This document shows, in pieces, positions 26,888 through 36,532 of a stretch of DNA of 64,000 nucleotides (position 1 is the stretch's first letter; each line of letters begins with the position of its first letter). A program made the translations under genes and the position numbers. Under the pieces are notes generated by a model, which saw only the letters and a list, made by a program, of their open reading frames with translations, was not told where the DNA came from and did not search any database. The stretch comes from Achromobacter deleyi (GTDB lineage Bacteria > Pseudomonadota > Gammaproteobacteria > Burkholderiales > Burkholderiaceae_B): contig NZ_CADIJO010000008.1 of assembly GCF_902859705.1 (NCBI RefSeq), positions 183,411-247,410 of the forward strand, written 5' to 3'.

Positions 26888-28160
26888 GGCGCAGCACCTG
26901 TGCGGGTTGCAGGCGCGAAGCGCGCCAACTGGGGTACAAGGTCGCCAGCAGCGACAGCACCAGGGACGTCAGGCCGATGACCATGATGTCGCCCATCTGG
27001 GGGTCAGACGGCAAGGCGCTGATGAAATAGACCTCGCGCGGCAGGAAGTGCACGCCCAGCATGCGCTCGATGAACGGCACGATCACATCGACGTTGTAGG
27101 CGATGATGATGCCGCCCACCACGCCCAGGAAGGTGCCGATCACGCCGATCAGGGCGCCCTGCACCAGGAAGATGCGGGCCACTTCGCCCGGCCCCGCGCC
27201 CAGGGTACGCAGGATGGCGATGTCGGATTGCTTGTCCTTGACGGCCATCACCAGCGACGACAGCAGGTTGAACGCCGCCACCGCGACGATCAGCGCCAGG
27301 ATCAGGAACATCATGCGCTTTTCGGTCTGCACCGCCGCGAACCAGGTGCGGTTGTTGCGCGACCAGTCGCTGGCCATGACGTACGGCGGCAGCACCTTGC
27401 GCAGTTCGGCGGCCACTTCGGGCGCCTTCTGCATGTCGGCGATGCGCAGGCGCACACCGGCGGTACCACTGTCGCGAAAGACCTTGGCCGCGTCGTCGTT
27501 GTCCACGAAGGCCAGCGACGAATCGTATTCATAGTGGCCCGACGAGAACACGCCCACCACCGTGAACTGGCGCATGCGCGGCGCGAAGCCGGCCGGGCTG
27601 ATGGAGCCCTGCGGCGCCATCATCAGCAGCGTATCGCCCACCTTGACGCCCATGCCGTCGGCCAGCTCGTTGCCCAGCACCACGCCGAAGCCGCCCGGTT
27701 TCAGGTCGGTCAGCTTGCCCGAGACCATCTGGCGCGGCAGGTCCGAGACATTGCCTTCGGTGCCCGGATCGATGCCGCGCACCTGCACCCCGCGCAGCGC
27801 CTGTCCCCGCACCAGCATGCCCTGCGCCGCCACGAAGGGCGCGCCGGCCTTGACCTCGGGATTGCGCTTGGCCGCATCGGAGAACTGCTGCCATTGCTCC
27901 AGCACGCGCTCTGGCGCGGCGCCGGGAATGTAGAGTTCGATGTGCGGCAGCACCGACAGCATGCGGTCACGGACCTCTTTCTGGAAGCCGTTCATGACCG
28001 ACAGCACCACGATCAGGGCGGCGACGCCCAGCGCGATGCCCGCCATGGAACTGGCAGCGATGAAAGAGATGAAGCGATCGCGGCGGCCGCGTCGCTGGCG
28101 GATTCGGGCCAACCCGGCATAGCGGGCGCCGATCCAGAGTTCGTAGGGTATTTTCAGCAC
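26880..28160 (-). CDS. lipoprotein-releasing ABC transporter permease (LolC/LolE family, single copy)
   Basis: This 426-residue inner-membrane protein has one N-terminal helix (SFIAASSMAGIALGVAALIVVLSVMNGFQKEVRDRM), a large periplasmic MacB-PCD domain (residues about 55-260) and three C-terminal helices ending in YPSWRASRLQPAQVLRHD. The YELWIGARYAG start and GFQKEVRDR are typical of the family. The start codon is GTG. Only one permease gene is present, immediately before lolD, whereas E. coli has lolC and lolE on either side of lolD. The protein may therefore act as a homodimer, as described for LolF in other bacteria. Another copy elsewhere in the genome cannot be excluded. Confidence 0.92.
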   Translation of the reverse strand: MLKIPYELWIGARYAGLARIRQRRGRRDRFISFIAASSMAGIALGVAALIVVLSVMNGFQKEVRDRMLSVLPHIELYIPGAAPERVLEQWQQFSDAAKRNPEVKAGAPFVAAQGMLVRGQALRGVQVRGIDPGTEGNVSDLPRQMVSGKLTDLKPGGFGVVLGNELADGMGVKVGDTLLMMAPQGSISPAGFAPRMRQFTVVGVFSSGHYEYDSSLAFVDNDDAAKVFRDSGTAGVRLRIADMQKAPEVAAELRKVLPPYVMASDWSRNNRTWFAAVQTEKRMMFLILALIVAVAAFNLLSSLVMAVKDKQSDIAILRTLGAGPGEVARIFLVQGALIGVIGTFLGVVGGIIIAYNVDVIVPFIERMLGVHFLPREVYFISALPSDPQMGDIMVIGLTSLVLSLLATLYPSWRASRLQPAQVLRHD

Positions 28161-28290
28161 GTGCGCATTATGGCATTAACCGACTGGAAAACCGCCCCGC
28201 GGATGTGGGATTGGACGACCAGCCGTGTCAACGTATGGCAATCGGGGCCGGCCTTAGTTCCCCGGGCGGCCAGCGACTACAATCGCGCCC

Positions 28291-29232
28291 ATGCTGATCG
28301 TCATTCCGGGCGCCTTGCCCGCCCTTCCCGTTGCCGCCGAACTGGCCAAGCTCCTGTCCCAGCGCGCGCCCACGCTGCACCGCTGGCTGCAAGCCGCCAG
28401 CGCCCGGGTCCAGGCCCACGACATCCGCGCCTACGGCTGTACTCCCTTCGAATCCTGGCAGCTGGACCGGGCGGGCTACGCCCCCGAACCCGGCCTGCTG
28501 CAAGGCGCCGGCCTGGGCCCGCTGCTGGCTGACGACTCGGCCGGCAATGGCCCCGTCTGGCTGGCCGAGCTGGTGCACCTGGCCCTGGGCACCGACCAGG
28601 CCACGTTGCTCGACCCGGCCCAGATGGACCTGCGCGACGAAGAAACCGCCGCGCTGCTGGACACCGCCCGCCCGCTGTTCGAAGGCACCGGTTTCACCGT
28701 CCAACCGCTGTCGGCGGCGCGCTGGCGCCTGCAACTGCCCGACGGCCTGCGGCCCCAGACCGCCAGCCCGCTGGCCGTGGCCGGCCAGCGCCTGAACGAC
28801 TGGTGGCGCCAGGACACCGAAACCCGCCCCTGGCGCCGCCTGCTCAATGAAATCCAGATGGCCTGGCACGAGCATCCCGTCAACGACGCCCGCGCCGCGC
28901 GCGGCCTGCCGCCCGTCAATGCCCTGTGGCTGTATGGCGGCGGCACGCCGTGGCCGCAGCGCCCGGCCGCCCCCAGCGCGCACGTGCTGACCGCCCTGGA
29001 CGCTCCGCAACGCGCGGGCGACTGGGCCGCCTGGCTCGATGCCCTGGCTGAACTCGATACGCAGCTGCAACCGCTGGCCGGCCCCAACGGCGTGCCCGCC
29101 ACGCCCACCGAACTGCTGCTGCTGGGCGACGACCGCAGCGCCGCCCTCACCCTGAAACCGCGCGGGGGCCTGCTGGGCTTGCTGCCCGCCCCCAAGAAAA
29201 ACTGGAGCGCCTGGTGGTCTCACCCCGCTTAA
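28291..29232 (+). CDS. RpfE-like protein (cofactor-independent phosphoglycerate mutase-like)
   Basis: This 313-residue cytoplasmic protein resembles the proteins annotated in Xanthomonas and Bordetella as RpfE or phosphoglycerate-mutase-like: LIVIPGALP at the start, WQLDRAGYAPEPG, WLAELVHLALGTDQATLLDP near residue 95, WHEHPVNDARAARGLPPVNALWLYGGG near residue 190. I see none of the usual metal-binding motifs of an active mutase, so a catalytic role is doubtful. It starts 130 bases from the divergent lolC-type gene, and its last 19 bases overlap the start of recJ. This suggests co-expression with recJ. The function is unknown. Confidence 0.75.
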   Translation: MLIVIPGALPALPVAAELAKLLSQRAPTLHRWLQAASARVQAHDIRAYGCTPFESWQLDRAGYAPEPGLLQGAGLGPLLADDSAGNGPVWLAELVHLALGTDQATLLDPAQMDLRDEETAALLDTARPLFEGTGFTVQPLSAARWRLQLPDGLRPQTASPLAVAGQRLNDWWRQDTETRPWRRLLNEIQMAWHEHPVNDARAARGLPPVNALWLYGGGTPWPQRPAAPSAHVLTALDAPQRAGDWAAWLDALAELDTQLQPLAGPNGVPATPTELLLLGDDRSAALTLKPRGGLLGLLPAPKKNWSAWWSHPA

Positions 29233-30914
29233 CCATCCGCCGGGCCGACCTGTCCGCCTGCCACGTCCTGGAAGCCTCGGGCATCCACCCCCTGCTGGCG
29301 CGCCTGTGGGCCGCCCGCGGCGTCACCCATCCCGACCAGACCAAGCTGGCCTGGCCGTCACTGTTGCCGCCCGCCGGCCTGACGCATTCGGCGCACGCGG
29401 CCGGCGTGCTGGCCGACGCCATCCAGGCCGGCAAGAAACTGCTAATCGTGGCCGACTACGACTGCGACGGTGCCACCGCCTGCGCCGTCGGCCTGCGCGC
29501 CCTGTCGGCCATGGGCGCCGACGTCGACTTCCTGGTGCCCAACCGCTTCGAGACCGGCTATGGCCTGTCGCCCGCCGTGGTCGAACTGGCCTGCCGCCAC
29601 CGCAGCGGCAAGCCCGACATCATCATCACGGTGGACAACGGCATCGCCAGCGTCGACGGCGTGGCCGCGGCCAACGACGCCGGCATCGGCGTGGTCATCA
29701 CCGACCACCACTTGCCCGGCGACACGCTGCCCGAGGCCCTGGCCATCGTCAACCCGAACCAGCCGGGCTGCGGCTTCCCGTCCAAGAACCTGGCGGGCGT
29801 GGGCGTCATCTTCTACATGATGCTGGCGCTGCGCGCCGAGCTGCGTCGCCGCGGCGTCTACGCGGCCGATGGCGGCCCGCGCCTGGACGCGCTGTCCGAC
29901 CTGGTGGCCCTGGGCACGGTGGCCGACGTGGTCAAGCTGGACGCCAACAACCGCCTGCTGGTCACCCAGGGCCTGCAGCGCATGCGCAGCGGCCGCCTGC
30001 AGCCAGGCCTGCGCGCCCTGTTCGCCGTGGCCGGCCGCGAACCGCGCACCGCCAACGGCTTTGACCTGGGCTTTGCCCTGGGCCCACGCATCAACGCCGC
30101 CGGCCGCCTGGCCGACATGAGCCTGGGCATCGCCTGCCTGACCACCGACGACGAAGCCCAGGCGCTGGAAATGGCGCGCGAACTCGACAACATCAACCGC
30201 GAACGCCGCACCATCGAAGCCGAAATGCGCGAACAGGCGCTGGCGGCCATGGAAGAACCCAACGCCTCGGCCGGCGCCACGGTCTGCGTGTTCGACCCGG
30301 GCTGGCACCAGGGCGTGGTGGGCCTGGTGGCCTCGCGCCTGAAAGAAAAATTCTGGCGCCCCACCCTGGCCTTCGCCCCCGCGGGCGGCGACGAGATCCG
30401 CGGCTCGGGCCGCTCGATTCCCGACGTGCACCTGCGCGATGCGCTGGACCTGGTGTCCAAACGCCACCCCAACCTGATCCGCAAGTTCGGCGGCCACGCC
30501 ATGGCGGCCGGCCTGACGCTGGGCAAGGACGATTTCCCCGCCTTCGCTCCCGCCTTCGATGCCGCTGTACGCGAACTGACCGGCCGCGACACCTTCGAAC
30601 CCGTCATCGAAACCGACGGCTCGCTGGAATCGGGCTATGCCAACGCCGAAGTGGCCGGCATGCTGCAGCAGCAGGTCTGGGGCGCAGGCTTTGCCGCGCC
30701 GCTGTTCCTGGACGAATTCGTGGTGCGCAACCAGCGCCTGGTCGGCGAAAAGCACCTGAAGCTGTCGCTCGAACGCGGCCACCAGCGCTTTGACGCCATC
30801 TGGTTCGGCCACGACCAGTCGCTGCCGGAACACATCCAGGCGGCGTACCGGTTGGAACAGAACGTGTGGAACGGGATGGTGTCGGTGCAGTTGGTCATCG
30901 AACACGCGGGTTGA
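29214..30914 (+). CDS. recJ: single-stranded-DNA-specific 5'-3' exonuclease RecJ
   Basis: RecJ degrades single-stranded DNA 5' to 3' in RecF-pathway recombination and mismatch repair. The 566-residue product has the DHH-family motifs IVADYDCDGATACAVG (motif I), VDNGIAS (motif II) and ITDHHLPGD (motif III). Then come LGPRINAAGRLADM, the DHHA1 motif KFGGHAMAAGL near residue 430 and the C-terminal OB-like part. The start is GTG at 29214 inside the end of the RpfE-like gene (19-base overlap). The gene ends just before the 81-bp tandem repeats. Confidence 0.95.
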   Translation: MVSPRLTIRRADLSACHVLEASGIHPLLARLWAARGVTHPDQTKLAWPSLLPPAGLTHSAHAAGVLADAIQAGKKLLIVADYDCDGATACAVGLRALSAMGADVDFLVPNRFETGYGLSPAVVELACRHRSGKPDIIITVDNGIASVDGVAAANDAGIGVVITDHHLPGDTLPEALAIVNPNQPGCGFPSKNLAGVGVIFYMMLALRAELRRRGVYAADGGPRLDALSDLVALGTVADVVKLDANNRLLVTQGLQRMRSGRLQPGLRALFAVAGREPRTANGFDLGFALGPRINAAGRLADMSLGIACLTTDDEAQALEMARELDNINRERRTIEAEMREQALAAMEEPNASAGATVCVFDPGWHQGVVGLVASRLKEKFWRPTLAFAPAGGDEIRGSGRSIPDVHLRDALDLVSKRHPNLIRKFGGHAMAAGLTLGKDDFPAFAPAFDAAVRELTGRDTFEPVIETDGSLESGYANAEVAGMLQQQVWGAGFAAPLFLDEFVVRNQRLVGEKHLKLSLERGHQRFDAIWFGHDQSLPEHIQAAYRLEQNVWNGMVSVQLVIEHAG

Positions 30915-30917
30915 GAG

Positions 30918-31079
30918 CCCCCACGCCGCGCACGCTACGCGCGCTTGCTGCCCCCCAAGGGGGCGCTTTTGCCTTGGGGCGGCCCGGCGGCAAAAACGCC
31001 CCCACGCCGCGCACGCTACGCGCGCTTGCTGCCCCCCAAGGGGGCGCTTTTGCCTTGGGGCGGCCCGGCGGCAAAAAAA
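30918..31079. repeat. two tandem copies of an 81-bp GC-rich palindrome-containing repeat
   Basis: Copy 1 is 30918-30998 and copy 2 is 30999-31079, nearly identical until the poly-A tail of copy 2. Each holds internal inverted repeats (CCCCCAAGGGGG; GCGCACGCTACGCGCGC) and the string CTTTTGCCTTGGGGCGG. They lie immediately after the recJ stop. This looks like a repetitive extragenic palindromic element. Confidence 0.9.
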
Positions 31080-31105
31080 CATCCTAGCCCCCGCCGGCCA
31101 CATAG

Positions 31106-31135
31106 CAAGGGCGCTTCCCTCCGGAAGCGTCCTTG
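31106..31135. terminator. hairpin downstream of the MFS transporter gene
   Basis: A 13-bp stem with one mismatched pair (CAAGGGCGCTTCC, four-base loop, GGAAGCGTCCTTG) lies 20 bases beyond the stop of the leftward MFS gene and after recJ and its repeats. There is no T-run. It may be a terminator for either gene. Confidence 0.45.
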
Positions 31136-31154
31136 CCACATCAAGCCCCGCGCG

Positions 31155-32465
31155 TTACTTGTTGACCAGCTTGGCCGGTTGCGCCAGCGCCACCAGCGCG
31201 CCCACCACCAGGCAGCCGGACAGCATGTACAGGCCGGTGTTGGTGGTGCCGGTCATGTCCTTGAGCCAGCCCACCAGATACGGGCTGACGAAGCCGGCCA
31301 GGTTGCCCACCGAGTTGATCAGCGCGATGCCAGCCGCGGCGGCGGTGCCGCCCAGCAAGGCGGTCGGCAGGCTCCAGAACAGCGGCAGCACCGTGCAGAT
31401 GCCGATGTTGGCCACCGTCAGCGCCAGGATCGCCAGCACCGTGTTGCCGCTCCAGATGGCCGAGAACAGCAGGCCCAGCGCGCCGAACAGCGCCGGAATC
31501 GCCACGTGCCAGCGGCGTTCGCGGTTGCGGTCCGAGTTGCGCGCGATCAGGATCATGCCGATCACCGCGAACAGGTTCGGCACCGCGGTCAACAGGCCGA
31601 TCGCCAGCGGGCTTTGCACGCCGGTGCTCTTGATCAGCGTCGGCATCCAGAACCCCACCCCGTACAGCCCCATCACGAACGAGAAGTAGATCAGTGCCAT
31701 CGCCCACACCCGCGGACGGGTCAGCGCGGCGCGGATCGGCGGATCTTCCTTGTTCTGTTCTTCGGCCGCGATATTGCGGATCAGCACGGCCTTTTCGTTG
31801 GCGGTCAGCCACTTGGCCTTGTTGATGCGGTCGTCCAGGTAGATCAGCACCAGCACGCCGATGATCACCGACGGAATGCCTTCGAGCAGGAACAGCCATT
31901 GCCACCCGGACAGGCCGTGGTCGCCATGGAAGGTGCTCATGATCCAGCCCGAGATCGGGCCGCCGATCAGTCCGGACATCGGCACGGCCGTCATGAAGAA
32001 GGTCGTGATGCGGCCGCGGCGGGCGGCGGGATACCAGTAGGTCAGGTAGAGGATGATGCCCGGGAAGAACCCGGCTTCGGCCGCGCCCAGCAGAAAGCGC
32101 AGGAAATAGAACATGTGCACGCTGGTCACGAACATCATGCAGGCCGAAATGATGCCCCACGTGATCATGATCCGCGCGATCCAGACGCGCGCGCCCACTT
32201 TATGAAGAATGATGTTGCTGGGAATCTCGAACAGGAAATAGCCGATGAAGAATATCCCTGCGCCCAGGCCGTAGACCGTCTCGCTGAATTGAAGCTCCTG
32301 CAGCATCTGCAGTTTGGCAAAGCCCACATTGACGCGGTCCAGGTAGGCCACGACATAGCAAACCACCAAAAGCGGCACCAGCCGCCACCCCACCTTGCGG
32401 TAGATCCGGTCCTCCTCAGCCGCCGGGATCGCCGGCGAGACCCCGGGGGCCATAGTGTGTTCCAT
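31155..32465 (-). CDS. MFS transporter, anion:cation symporter (phthalate/tartrate) type
   Basis: This inner-membrane transporter of 436 residues has 12 predicted helices. Features of the ACS family are YLDRVNVGFAKLQM in helix 1 (the DR-NVG motif), GYFLFEIPSNIILHKVGARVWIARIMITWG (helix 2 and the 2-3 loop) and RFLLGAAEAGFFPGIILYLTYWYP. Members import organic acids such as tartrate, phthalate, glucarate or hydroxyphenylacetate with protons. ATG 32465 is chosen because AGGAGGAG precedes it; the frame extends upstream without conserved sequence. No catabolic enzyme is adjacent, so the substrate is not inferable. Confidence 0.9.
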   Translation of the reverse strand: MEHTMAPGVSPAIPAAEEDRIYRKVGWRLVPLLVVCYVVAYLDRVNVGFAKLQMLQELQFSETVYGLGAGIFFIGYFLFEIPSNIILHKVGARVWIARIMITWGIISACMMFVTSVHMFYFLRFLLGAAEAGFFPGIILYLTYWYPAARRGRITTFFMTAVPMSGLIGGPISGWIMSTFHGDHGLSGWQWLFLLEGIPSVIIGVLVLIYLDDRINKAKWLTANEKAVLIRNIAAEEQNKEDPPIRAALTRPRVWAMALIYFSFVMGLYGVGFWMPTLIKSTGVQSPLAIGLLTAVPNLFAVIGMILIARNSDRNRERRWHVAIPALFGALGLLFSAIWSGNTVLAILALTVANIGICTVLPLFWSLPTALLGGTAAAAGIALINSVGNLAGFVSPYLVGWLKDMTGTTNTGLYMLSGCLVVGALVALAQPAKLVNK

Positions 32466-32730
32466 CAACGTCTCCTCCTCTAACGGGATAGGCCGGCTGG
32501 TCGCCGGCATCTTGCGCGGTCCCGTTCCCCGGGCAGGGGACGTATGGGCCGGCCACCAAGCCTAGAATCCCGCAGTTGACAAAAAACTGAACAACTCGCC
32601 GCTCTGCGCGCAAACCCCTAGAAGGCATTTCCGACCAATCCGTCCCCTTTCTTGCCCCCCCGGCCCGCAAGCCGGCTCCATCCACGGTAAAATGCCAGGT
32701 TTCGCACAAAAGTCATCAGACAGGATCATC

Positions 32731-33835
32731 ATGGAAGCCGAACGTCAGAACCAGCTCGCAGCCCGCCTCGCCGACTACGCGGAGCGCGAACAGGCTCTAC
32801 GGAGGTATCTTTGACTACGATGCCAAAACTGAACGCCTGCAAGTCGTAAACGCCGAGCTCGAAGACCCGGCCGTCTGGAACGACCCCAAGCACGCCCAGG
32901 ACCTGGGCCGTGAAAAGAAAGCCCTCGAAGACGTCGTGGAAACGCTGACCGGCCTGGGCACGGGCCTGGCCGACTCGAACGAACTGTTCGAACTGGCCGC
33001 CGCCGACAACGACGACGCCACGCTGGAATCCATCGAATCGGACGCCGACGCCTTCCAGGAAAAACTGGAAAGCCTCGAATTCCGCCGCATGTTCTCCAAT
33101 CCGGCCGATCCCCTGAACTGCTTCCTGGACATCCAGGCGGGCGCGGGCGGCACGGAAGCGCAGGACTGGGCCTCGATGCTGCTGCGCCAGTACCTCAAGT
33201 ACGCCGAACGCAAGGGCTTCAAGGCCGAGATCCTTGAAGAATCCGAAGGCGAAGTCGCCGGCATCAAGTCCGCCACGATCAAGATCGAAGGCGAATACGC
33301 CTTTGGCTACCTGCGCACCGAAACCGGCGTGCATCGCCTGGTGCGCAAGAGCCCGTTCGACTCGTCGGGCGGCCGCCATACGTCGTTTGCCAGCGTGTTC
33401 GTCTACCCCGAAGTCGACGATTCCTTCGAAGTCGAAGTGAACCCCGCCGACCTGCGCGTGGACACCTACCGCGCGTCCGGCGCGGGCGGCCAGCACATCA
33501 ACAAGACCGACTCGGCCGTGCGCCTGACTCACATGCCCACCGGCATCGTGGTGCAGTGCCAGAACGACCGCTCGCAGCACCGCAACCGCGCCGAAGCCAT
33601 GCAGATGCTCAAATCCAAGCTCTACGAGCTGGAAATGCGCAACCGCATGGCCGAACAGCAGAAGCTGGAAGACTCCAAGACCGATGTGGGCTGGGGCCAC
33701 CAGATCCGTTCCTACGTGCTGGACCAGAGCCGCATCAAGGACCTGCGCACCAACGTCGAAATCTCGAACACGCAGAAAGTGCTGGACGGCGACCTGGATC
33801 CCTTCATCCAGGCCAGCCTGAAGCAAGGCGTCTGA
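32731..33835 (+). CDS. prfB: peptide chain release factor 2, expressed by programmed +1 frameshift
   Basis: RF2 recognises UGA and UAA stop codons and triggers release of the nascent protein. The reading starts at ATG 32731 (AGGA upstream) and meets an in-frame TGA at 32812, codon 28. It then continues in the +1 frame from 32813, giving 27 + 340 = 367 residues, the normal RF2 length. The long frame has the stop-recognition tripeptide in RKSPFDSSG (SPF) and the catalytic GGQ in [17 protein letters not shown]. Low RF2 favours the shift, so the gene regulates itself. It is followed by an SDR gene and lysS; prfB-lysS linkage is common in proteobacteria. Confidence 0.97.
32803..32815 (+). promoter_or_regulatory. 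RF2 programmed frameshift site
   Basis: The sequence AGGTATCTTTGAC holds an internal Shine-Dalgarno-like AGG (with the preceding GG), the slippery CTT-T and the in-frame TGA followed by C, the classic poor-context stop. It matches the conserved prfB recoding signal. Confidence 0.97.
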
Positions 33836-33877
33836 GTTTCCCGCTAGTTCCGCCCACCGCACCCAGAGGGTCCACGA

Positions 33878-34633
33878 ATGTCTGACACCATCGCAATTCT
33901 CACCGGCGCTTCGCGCGGCATCGGCGCCGCCATGGCGCGCGGCCTGGTCAAACCGGGCACGCGCCTCTTTACCCTGGCGCGCCGCGAAGACCCCGAGCTG
34001 GCCGCCTACGCCCGCTCGCAGGACGTGCAGCTGGAACAGCTGTCCGTGGACCTCTCCGACCTGGCTGCGGCCGATGCCGCCGCCCAGCGCATCTGTGGCG
34101 CCCTGCCGCGCGACGCGCGCCGCTACCTGCTGATCAACAACGCCGGCACCGTGCACCCCGTGTCCGGCACCGACGCGCTGATCGACGGCCCGGCCATCGC
34201 CGCCGCCTTCAACCTGAACGTCACGGCCGTGATGCTGCTGACCGCGCGCTTTCTGGCTGCCGTCGAAGACCTTGCCGCCGACCGCCGCGTGCTCAACATC
34301 TCGTCCGGCGCGGGCCGCAATCCCAACGCCGGCTGGGGCGTGTACTGCGCCACCAAGGCCGCGCTCGACATGTACTCGCGCGTGGTCAAGCAGGAACAGG
34401 GCGAAGGCGGCGCGCGCATCGTCGCGCTGGCCCCCGGCATCGTCGACACCGACATGCAGGCCGCCATCCGCGCCAGCGATCCCGACGCCTTCCCGGCGCT
34501 GGCCAAGTTCCAGGACTTCCACGCCACCGGCAAGCTGTCCTCGCCCGCCAACGTGGCCTCCCGCATCCTCGCCTACCTGGACCGCGACGATTTCGGCACC
34601 ACCGAAATCGACGACATCCGCAATTACGACTGA
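33878..34633 (+). CDS. short-chain dehydrogenase/reductase
   Basis: This 251-residue cytoplasmic oxidoreductase shows the classical SDR pattern. The cofactor motif is TGASRGIGAAMA near residue 9, with NNAGT near residue 87. The catalytic Ser is in LNISSGAGR and the Tyr/Lys pair in YCATKAALDMYSR near residue 158, followed by APGIVDTDMQ. The layout recalls YciK/benzil-reductase-like SDRs, including sepiapterin-reductase-like members. The substrate is unknown. It lies 42 bases after prfB and nine bases before lysS, so it is probably in the same transcript. Confidence 0.9.
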   Translation: MSDTIAILTGASRGIGAAMARGLVKPGTRLFTLARREDPELAAYARSQDVQLEQLSVDLSDLAAADAAAQRICGALPRDARRYLLINNAGTVHPVSGTDALIDGPAIAAAFNLNVTAVMLLTARFLAAVEDLAADRRVLNISSGAGRNPNAGWGVYCATKAALDMYSRVVKQEQGEGGARIVALAPGIVDTDMQAAIRASDPDAFPALAKFQDFHATGKLSSPANVASRILAYLDRDDFGTTEIDDIRNYD

Positions 34634-34642
34634 TCCCCGACC

Positions 34643-36166
34643 ATGACCGACCACACGACCGCTCCGGCAACCGCCCAGGATGAAAACCGCTTGATCGCCG
34701 AACGGCGCGCCAAGCTGGCCAAACTGCGCGAAACCGGGGTCGCGTATCCCAACGATTTCGTTCCCGACGCCCGCGCCGCCGCCCTGCACGACAAGTACGA
34801 CGGCGAGGAACAGGAAGCCCTGGCCGCCGCCGCCGTCACCGTCAAGGTTGCCGGCCGCATGATGCTCAAGCGCGTCATGGGCAAGGCCAGCTTCGCCACC
34901 CTGCAAGACAGCACCGGCCGCATCCAGATCTACCTGGACCGCGGCACGCTGGGCGAAGACAACTACGCCGCGTTCAAGCAATGGGATATCGGCGACATCA
35001 TCGCGATCGAAGGGTCGGTCTTCAAGACCAACAAGGGCGAACTGTCGGTGCACGCCGCCACGGCGCGCCTGCTGTCCAAGTCGCTGCGTCCGCTGCCGGA
35101 CAAGTTCCACGGCGTGGCCGACCAGGAACTGCGCTACCGCCAGCGCTACGTCGATCTCATCATGACCGACGCCACGCGCCGCACGTTCGAAGCGCGCAGC
35201 AAGGCCGTGGGCAGCATCCGCCAGTTCATGCTGAACGCCGGCTTCCTGGAAGTCGAAACGCCGATGCTGCACCCGATTCCGGGCGGCGCGGCGGCCAAGC
35301 CGTTCGTCACGCACCACAACGCGCTGGACATGGAAATGTTCCTGCGCATCGCGCCCGAGCTTTACCTCAAGCGCCTCATCGTCGGCGGCTTCGAACGCGT
35401 GTTCGAAGTCAACCGCAACTTCCGCAATGAAGGCGTCAGCCCGCGCCACAATCCGGAATTCACGATGATGGAATTCTATGCAGCCTTCGCGGACTACCGC
35501 TGGCTCATGGACTTCACCGAAGAACTGATCCGCCAGGCCGCCATCTCGGCCACCGGCAGCGCCGTGCTGACCTACCAGGAACGTGAGCTGGACCTTTCCA
35601 AGCCGTTCGACCGCCTGACCATCTGCGAAGCCATCCTCAAGTACGCGCCCGGCTACACCCAGGCCCAACTGGACGACCCCGCCTTCGTGCGCACCGAGCT
35701 CAAGAAGTTCGGCGTCGACGCCGACGGCCCGGTCCTGGCACGCGCCGGCCTGGGCGCGCTGCAGCTGGCGCTGTTCGAGGAAACCGCCGAAGCCAAGCTC
35801 TGGAACCCCACCTACATCATCGACTACCCGGTCGAAGTCTCGCCGCTGGCGCGCGCCTCCGACTCGCGTGAAGGCATCACCGAGCGCTTCGAGCTGTTCA
35901 TGACGGGCCGCGAAATCGCCAACGGCTTCTCCGAACTGAACGACCCCGAAGACCAGGCCGAACGTTTCCGCTCGCAGGTCGAGGCCAAGGACGCCGGCGA
36001 CGAAGAAGCGATGTACTACGACGCCGACTACATCCGTGCGCTGGAATACGGCATGCCCCCCACGGGCGGCTGCGGCATCGGCATCGACCGCCTGGTCATG
36101 CTGCTGACCGACAGCCCCAGCATCCGCGACGTCATCCTCTTCCCGCACCTGCGCCGTGAAGACTAA
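34643..36166 (+). CDS. lysS: lysyl-tRNA synthetase, class II
   Basis: LysRS charges tRNA-Lys with lysine. The 507-residue product has the N-terminal OB-fold anticodon-binding domain ([30 protein letters not shown], residues about 70-160). The class II catalytic core follows: motif 1 [22 protein letters not shown], motif 2 [20 protein letters not shown] and motif 3 [26 protein letters not shown]. It starts nine bases after the SDR gene and is followed by a small membrane-protein gene 15 bases on. Confidence 0.97.
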   Translation: MTDHTTAPATAQDENRLIAERRAKLAKLRETGVAYPNDFVPDARAAALHDKYDGEEQEALAAAAVTVKVAGRMMLKRVMGKASFATLQDSTGRIQIYLDRGTLGEDNYAAFKQWDIGDIIAIEGSVFKTNKGELSVHAATARLLSKSLRPLPDKFHGVADQELRYRQRYVDLIMTDATRRTFEARSKAVGSIRQFMLNAGFLEVETPMLHPIPGGAAAKPFVTHHNALDMEMFLRIAPELYLKRLIVGGFERVFEVNRNFRNEGVSPRHNPEFTMMEFYAAFADYRWLMDFTEELIRQAAISATGSAVLTYQERELDLSKPFDRLTICEAILKYAPGYTQAQLDDPAFVRTELKKFGVDADGPVLARAGLGALQLALFEETAEAKLWNPTYIIDYPVEVSPLARASDSREGITERFELFMTGREIANGFSELNDPEDQAERFRSQVEAKDAGDEEAMYYDADYIRALEYGMPPTGGCGIGIDRLVMLLTDSPSIRDVILFPHLRRED

Positions 36167-36181
36167 AACGCGCGCCGCATC

Positions 36182-36505
36182 ATGATCTTCAAGATCCTGA
36201 TGCTGGCCGCGGTCGTGGCCGCGCTGTTCTACATGGTGATGCAGCCGCGGCGCGGCCGTGGCGGCTATGCCGCCGGCCCGGCGCCCGTGCGCCGCTCGCC
36301 GCTGTTCATTGCCCTGTGCCTGGCCGCCGCGCTGGGCCTGTCGGGCGCGCTGATCACCGCGGTGATCTGGATGGGCAGCGTCGCCGGTGGCGTCACCGGC
36401 GGCGGCTATCACGGCGAAGCCGACTTCCTGCTCACCATTGCCGGCGCCCTGCTGGCCATCGCCATCGCCTGCGGCGTCGGCGCCTTCCTCAAGCGCCGCG
36501 GCTGA
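36182..36505 (+). CDS. small membrane protein
   Basis: This 107-residue protein has three hydrophobic segments (residues about 2-20, 40-65 and 80-100), with an Arg/Gly-rich loop (PRRGRGGYAAGPAPVRRS) between the first two. I recognise no family. It begins 15 bases after lysS and ends 27 bases before the convergent MocR regulator, so it is likely the last gene of the prfB-SDR-lysS transcript. Confidence 0.65.
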   Translation: MIFKILMLAAVVAALFYMVMQPRRGRGGYAAGPAPVRRSPLFIALCLAAALGLSGALITAVIWMGSVAGGVTGGGYHGEADFLLTIAGALLAIAIACGVGAFLKRRG

Positions 36506-36532
36506 CGCGGCGCATCTCCTTCCCAAAAGCCG

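Noticed and set aside
32729..36526. A 1265-codon open frame antisense to prfB, the SDR gene and lysS
   Set aside because: It is the mirror of strongly recognisable genes; its translation is His/Gln/Arg-rich low-complexity sequence produced by GC-rich codon bias.
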